Position numbers and translations under genes: made by a program. 7,826 bases of DNA from Actinomycetota bacterium. Lineage in GTDB: Bacteria > Actinomycetota > Thermoleophilia > Solirubrobacterales > Solirubrobacteraceae. The DNA lies in contig VAYD01000361.1 in assembly GCA_005883905.1 (NCBI GenBank), forward strand, positions 1,328 through 9,153, read 5' to 3'. The notes under the pieces were generated by a model. The model saw nothing but the letters and a program-made list of their open reading frames with translations. It made no database searches and was not told the origin of the DNA. Below, in pieces: positions 5,954-7,826 of this stretch; position 1 is the stretch's first letter, and each line of letters begins with the position of its first letter.

Positions 5954-6177
5954 AGGCCGGTTGCGGGTTTGGCACTGCCTCGAACGACCCCGGGGGCGTA
6001 GTGGGCAGTCGTTGAGCCTGGCCCCTCGACGCGCTGCCGCGTCCGTGGCCGCGTGTTCCCGCCAGAGCTTGCCGCGTGGGCGACCCGCCACCCCCGCGAC
6101 GTCCTAAGCCTGTGCGCTCTGCCGCGAGCCGGCCGGCGCCCCCTTCGCGGCGGCGCCGGCCTGCGGACGCGGACGCA
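5954..6177. other. Non-coding gap between the tRNA terminator and the EF-hand protein gene
   Basis: I see no gene here. Open frames across it read as low-complexity Arg/Pro/Ala sequence or run on into the antisense tRNA. It contains a 6-bp inverted repeat ACTGCC/GGCAGT (5974-5979 and 6004-6009) around a CCCCGGGG core, and a strong hairpin at 6131-6161 described separately. Confidence 0.5.
6131..6161 (-). terminator. GC hairpin, possible terminator of the EF-hand protein gene
   Basis: A perfect 10-bp inverted repeat, GGCCGGCGCC (6131-6140) and GGCGCCGGCC (6152-6161), with an 11-nt loop. It lies 16 nt downstream of the stop of the minus-strand gene at 6178. There is no U-tract, so it would be a non-canonical terminator or an mRNA 3'-end stabiliser. 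A hairpin with no tail is common in high-GC actinobacteria. Confidence 0.5.
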
Positions 6178-6741
6178 CTACGGGCAGCTGACCCGCAAGT
6201 TGTCGACCGACGACTTCAGCTCGCCGGGATCGATCGCGCCGTCGTGGTTGGCGTCGTTGAACGTGGTGTGCAACGTCTCGCGCACGGTCACCGTTCCGAT
6301 CTGCTGACCGGCGAGATAGACGGCCGCGTGATCTTGCGAGACCTCCGTGTCCTTCTCGTTGTTGCTGCCGGACTCGGCATTGGCCTCGATCTGCATCTTC
6401 GTGCTGGAGCCGCCCAGGATGTAGCGGCCGTCCGGGTAGTCGATCCGGTAGGTCAGCGACTCGATCCCGGTGAAGTGGAAGAACGGCGGGGCGTTGTTGT
6501 ACCGGCCCTCGATCGAGTCGACCCCGGACGCCGTCCCCGTCTGCCCGTCGAAGCACGGGTAGTCGCTCACGACGACGTCCGAGAACGGCTGCGAATCGCT
6601 GAACGTGCCGACGAAGTTGAATGAGTTGCCCGCCGGCCCGTCGTGGGCGAAGGCGGGTACGGCGACGAGCGCCAGGCATGCGGTCGCGAGGCCGGCGACG
6701 CGCAGGATGCTCGAGTGCATGGTCATGCTGGTACCTCTCAT
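6178..6741 (-). CDS. Secreted protein with one EF-hand-type calcium loop, function unknown
   Basis: An exported protein of about 155 mature residues. A Sec signal peptide is clear: a polar start, hydrophobic VAGLATACLALVAV, and a likely cleavage after AFA (residue 32 of the longest form). The mature part is rich in aromatic and polar residues with beta-strand patterning (SLTYRIDYPDGRYILGG, 95-111), a QDHAAVYLAGQQIGTVTV segment (136-153) and a C-terminal loop DANHDGAIDPGE (163-174) that fits the EF-hand consensus DxNxDGxIxxxE exactly. Cys63 and Cys186 could form a disulfide. I know similar-looking hypothetical proteins from actinobacteria but no function. Start choice: ATG 6741 has AAAGG 8 nt upstream, while ATG 6726 has AGAGG 7 nt upstream; both keep the signal peptide. 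It lies 112 bp downstream of the response regulator gene on the same strand, possibly read as a separate unit. Confidence 0.75.
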   Translation of the reverse strand: MRGTSMTMHSSILRVAGLATACLALVAVPAFAHDGPAGNSFNFVGTFSDSQPFSDVVVSDYPCFDGQTGTASGVDSIEGRYNNAPPFFHFTGIESLTYRIDYPDGRYILGGSSTKMQIEANAESGSNNEKDTEVSQDHAAVYLAGQQIGTVTVRETLHTTFNDANHDGAIDPGELKSSVDNLRVSCP

Positions 6742-6853
6742 CGTGAGACCTTTCTGAATGGCTCTTTGCCGTCCCTGGCGATGGTCAGGCCGGGAGCGGC
6801 AGGCCGCTACGGGGCGCGCCCGGGACCGTCTCGGGGTGCACCCTGATTTCGCG
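6742..6853 (-). other. Intergenic region between response regulator and EF-hand protein genes
   Basis: It holds a perfect 10-bp palindrome GGGTGCACCC (6834-6843) 10 bp past the response-regulator stop and a small stem AGCGG/CCGCT with a 4-nt loop (6795-6808). One could be a regulator site or a weak attenuator. I could not assign a reliable promoter for the downstream gene, though its ribosome site AAAGG is clear. Confidence 0.35.
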
Positions 6854-7498
6854 TCAGCCGCGCAGGAACTTCAGGACCGCGAGCACGCGCCGGTCGCGGG
6901 CGCGCGTCTCGGGCAGTTCGAGCTTCTGGAAGATCTGGTGCACGTGGCTCTCGACCGTCTTGATGCTGACGACGAGCTTCTCCGCGATCCCCGGGTTCGA
7001 GTGGCCCTCGGCGATGAGGCCGAGCACCTCGCGCTCGCGTGCACTGAGCGCCGCCAGTGCGGTGTCGACGCGGGGCTTGCCGAACAGCTGCGCGACGATC
7101 GTCGGGTCGATCACGCACTCGCCCTCGACCAGCCGGTGCAGAGCGTCGAGCAGCACCGCGATGTCGGACACGCGCTCCTTGAGGAGGTAGCCGACGTGGC
7201 GGGGGTGCTCCTCGAGCAGCCGCGTCGCGTAGCGCACGTTGACGTACTGTGAGAGCAGCAGCACCGCGACAGACGGGTGTTCGGCGCGGATGCGCTCAGC
7301 GGCGTGCAGCCCTTCCTCGCCGTAGTCCGGCGGCATGCGCACGTCGACGACGGCCACGTCGGGCTGGCCGAGCGCGACGTGACGCAGCAGCTCGTCGGCG
7401 TTGGACGCCTTCCCCACGACCGTGACGCCGGCGTCGCGCAGGAGCCTGGTGAGCCCCTCGCGGATGAGCATCGCGTCGTCGGCGACGACTACTCGCAT
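6854..7498 (-). CDS. NarL/LuxR-family two-component response regulator
   Basis: A 214-residue cytosolic DNA-binding regulator. The receiver domain (residues 1-118) has the acidic pair D7/D8, the phospho-acceptor D52 in VVDVRMPP, S83 (LLLSQYV) in the Thr/Ser switch position and K107 (GYLLKERV). The LuxR-type HTH (about 150-195) reads LSAREREVLGLIAEGHSNPGIAEKL followed by VSIKTVESHVHQIFQKL. All key residues are present and the length is normal. ATG 7498 has GGAG 5 nt upstream and overlaps the end of the sensor kinase frame by 10 nt, implying translational coupling. The DYGEEGL insertion after the phospho-site is characteristic of the subfamily paired with HisKA_3 sensors. The target genes cannot be read from this window. 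Confidence 0.93.
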   Translation of the reverse strand: MRVVVADDAMLIREGLTRLLRDAGVTVVGKASNADELLRHVALGQPDVAVVDVRMPPDYGEEGLHAAERIRAEHPSVAVLLLSQYVNVRYATRLLEEHPRHVGYLLKERVSDIAVLLDALHRLVEGECVIDPTIVAQLFGKPRVDTALAALSAREREVLGLIAEGHSNPGIAEKLVVSIKTVESHVHQIFQKLELPETRARDRRVLAVLKFLRG

Positions 7499-7826
7499 GG
7501 CAGCTCCGCCCGCACCCGGACGCCGCCCGTGTCGTCGATCGTCAGGGAGCCTCGCAGGGCGTGCACACGGTCCGCACCTCCACCGTCAGCCGCTTCGCGT
7601 CGCGGCGCGCGGCCACCGTCAGCTCAGCGCCGTCACCACGTTGGGCGGCCAGCCGAACGACCTCGTCGACGAGCATGTAGCCAACAGTCTCCACCGGGAC
7701 CGGGAGCCGCTGTGCGGGCAGGGCGTCCAGCGCGACGGGGACCGCCGCGCGGTCGGTGAGTGTCTCCAGGGCGGCGGCGAGCCCTTCGTCGGTCAGCTCG
7801 ACCGGATGAATCCCGTGCGCGATGTC
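7489..7826 (-). pseudogene. Sensor histidine kinase (HisKA_3/HATPase type), 5'-partial and interrupted
   Basis: Sensor partner of the response regulator. The visible part begins DIAHGIHPVELTDEGLAAALETL, the usual link into the ATP-binding domain, then VPVALDALPAQRLPVPVETVGYMLVDEVV and KRLTVEVRT. After that the frame is broken: it reads VCTPCEAP and stops (7542-7544), while RVHALRGSLTIDDTGGVRVRAELPCE continues in another frame to TAG 7489-7491. The segment normally between them, the G-box (DDGxGG) and GxGLRGLAD, is absent; the offset needs loss of 3n+1 bases. The N-box is also unusual, since the conserved Asn of EALTNVAKHA is missing in DEVVRLAAQR. The His-containing helix and any membrane or sensing domain lie beyond the window. 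Either the gene is decayed or the sequence is incomplete. Confidence 0.8.

Noticed and set aside
5786..6091. Minus-strand ORF of 101 residues across the tRNA, and a plus-strand ORF at 5819-6001
   Set aside because: Both are tRNA-derived artefacts (TRTGDTTIFSRVLYQLSYLAE is the antisense form, MVEHTTENRGVPGSSPG the sense form), a well-known source of false proteins.
1..7826. CRISPR array, insertion sequence, prophage, toxin-antitoxin or defence island
   Set aside because: No spaced repeats, terminal inverted repeats, transposase, integrase or defence-type domains seen on either strand; the gene content is ordinary chromosomal.

Overview
This window is very GC-rich chromosomal DNA with short intergenic gaps, G/C at third codon positions, GTG starts and tail-to-tail overlapping genes. 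Together with the gene repertoire (LLM-class F420-type oxidoreductase, cytidylate kinase-like protein, DUF3352-like lipoprotein, NarL/LuxR two-component pair), this suggests a high-GC actinobacterium, perhaps Thermoleophilia/Solirubrobacterales. The lineage is inferred from family resemblance, not from a marker gene.

Layout, left to right: (1) the 3' part of a cell-wall M23 metallopeptidase (+); (2) a cupin/AraC-type regulator (-), interrupted, divergent from (3) a small SRPBCC (START-like) protein (+); (4) a secreted lipoprotein (-) directly behind (5) a cytidylate kinase-like gene (-), probably one operon; (6) an LLM-class flavin/F420 oxidoreductase (+), divergent from the kinase across an 83-bp promoter region; (7) a class V aminotransferase / cysteine desulfurase-like gene (-), interrupted; (8) tRNA-Phe(GAA) (+) followed by a clear intrinsic terminator; (9) a secreted protein with one EF-hand-type loop (-); (10) a NarL-type response regulator (-) preceded by (11) the 3' end of its sensor histidine kinase gene (-), also interrupted.

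Most of the window looks like ordinary housekeeping or accessory chromosome: no CRISPR array, insertion sequence, phage gene or toxin-antitoxin pair is visible, and I found no new biological system. The real surprise is a repeated kind of damage. The AraC regulator, the aminotransferase and the histidine kinase each switch reading frame at one point, and at each point a short stretch of a conserved domain (roughly 20-30 residues by my estimate) is missing. The lipoprotein also lacks any usable in-frame start codon upstream of its lipobox. Four such lesions in 7.8 kb, with the remaining codons well conserved, point to systematic loss of short segments in the assembly or to very recent decay. 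These proteins should not be taken at face value until reads are checked.

Functionally, the kinase and lipoprotein genes form one transcription unit with a probable leaderless promoter, the sensor and regulator are translationally coupled (10-nt overlap), and all three convergent gene pairs overlap at their stop codons.
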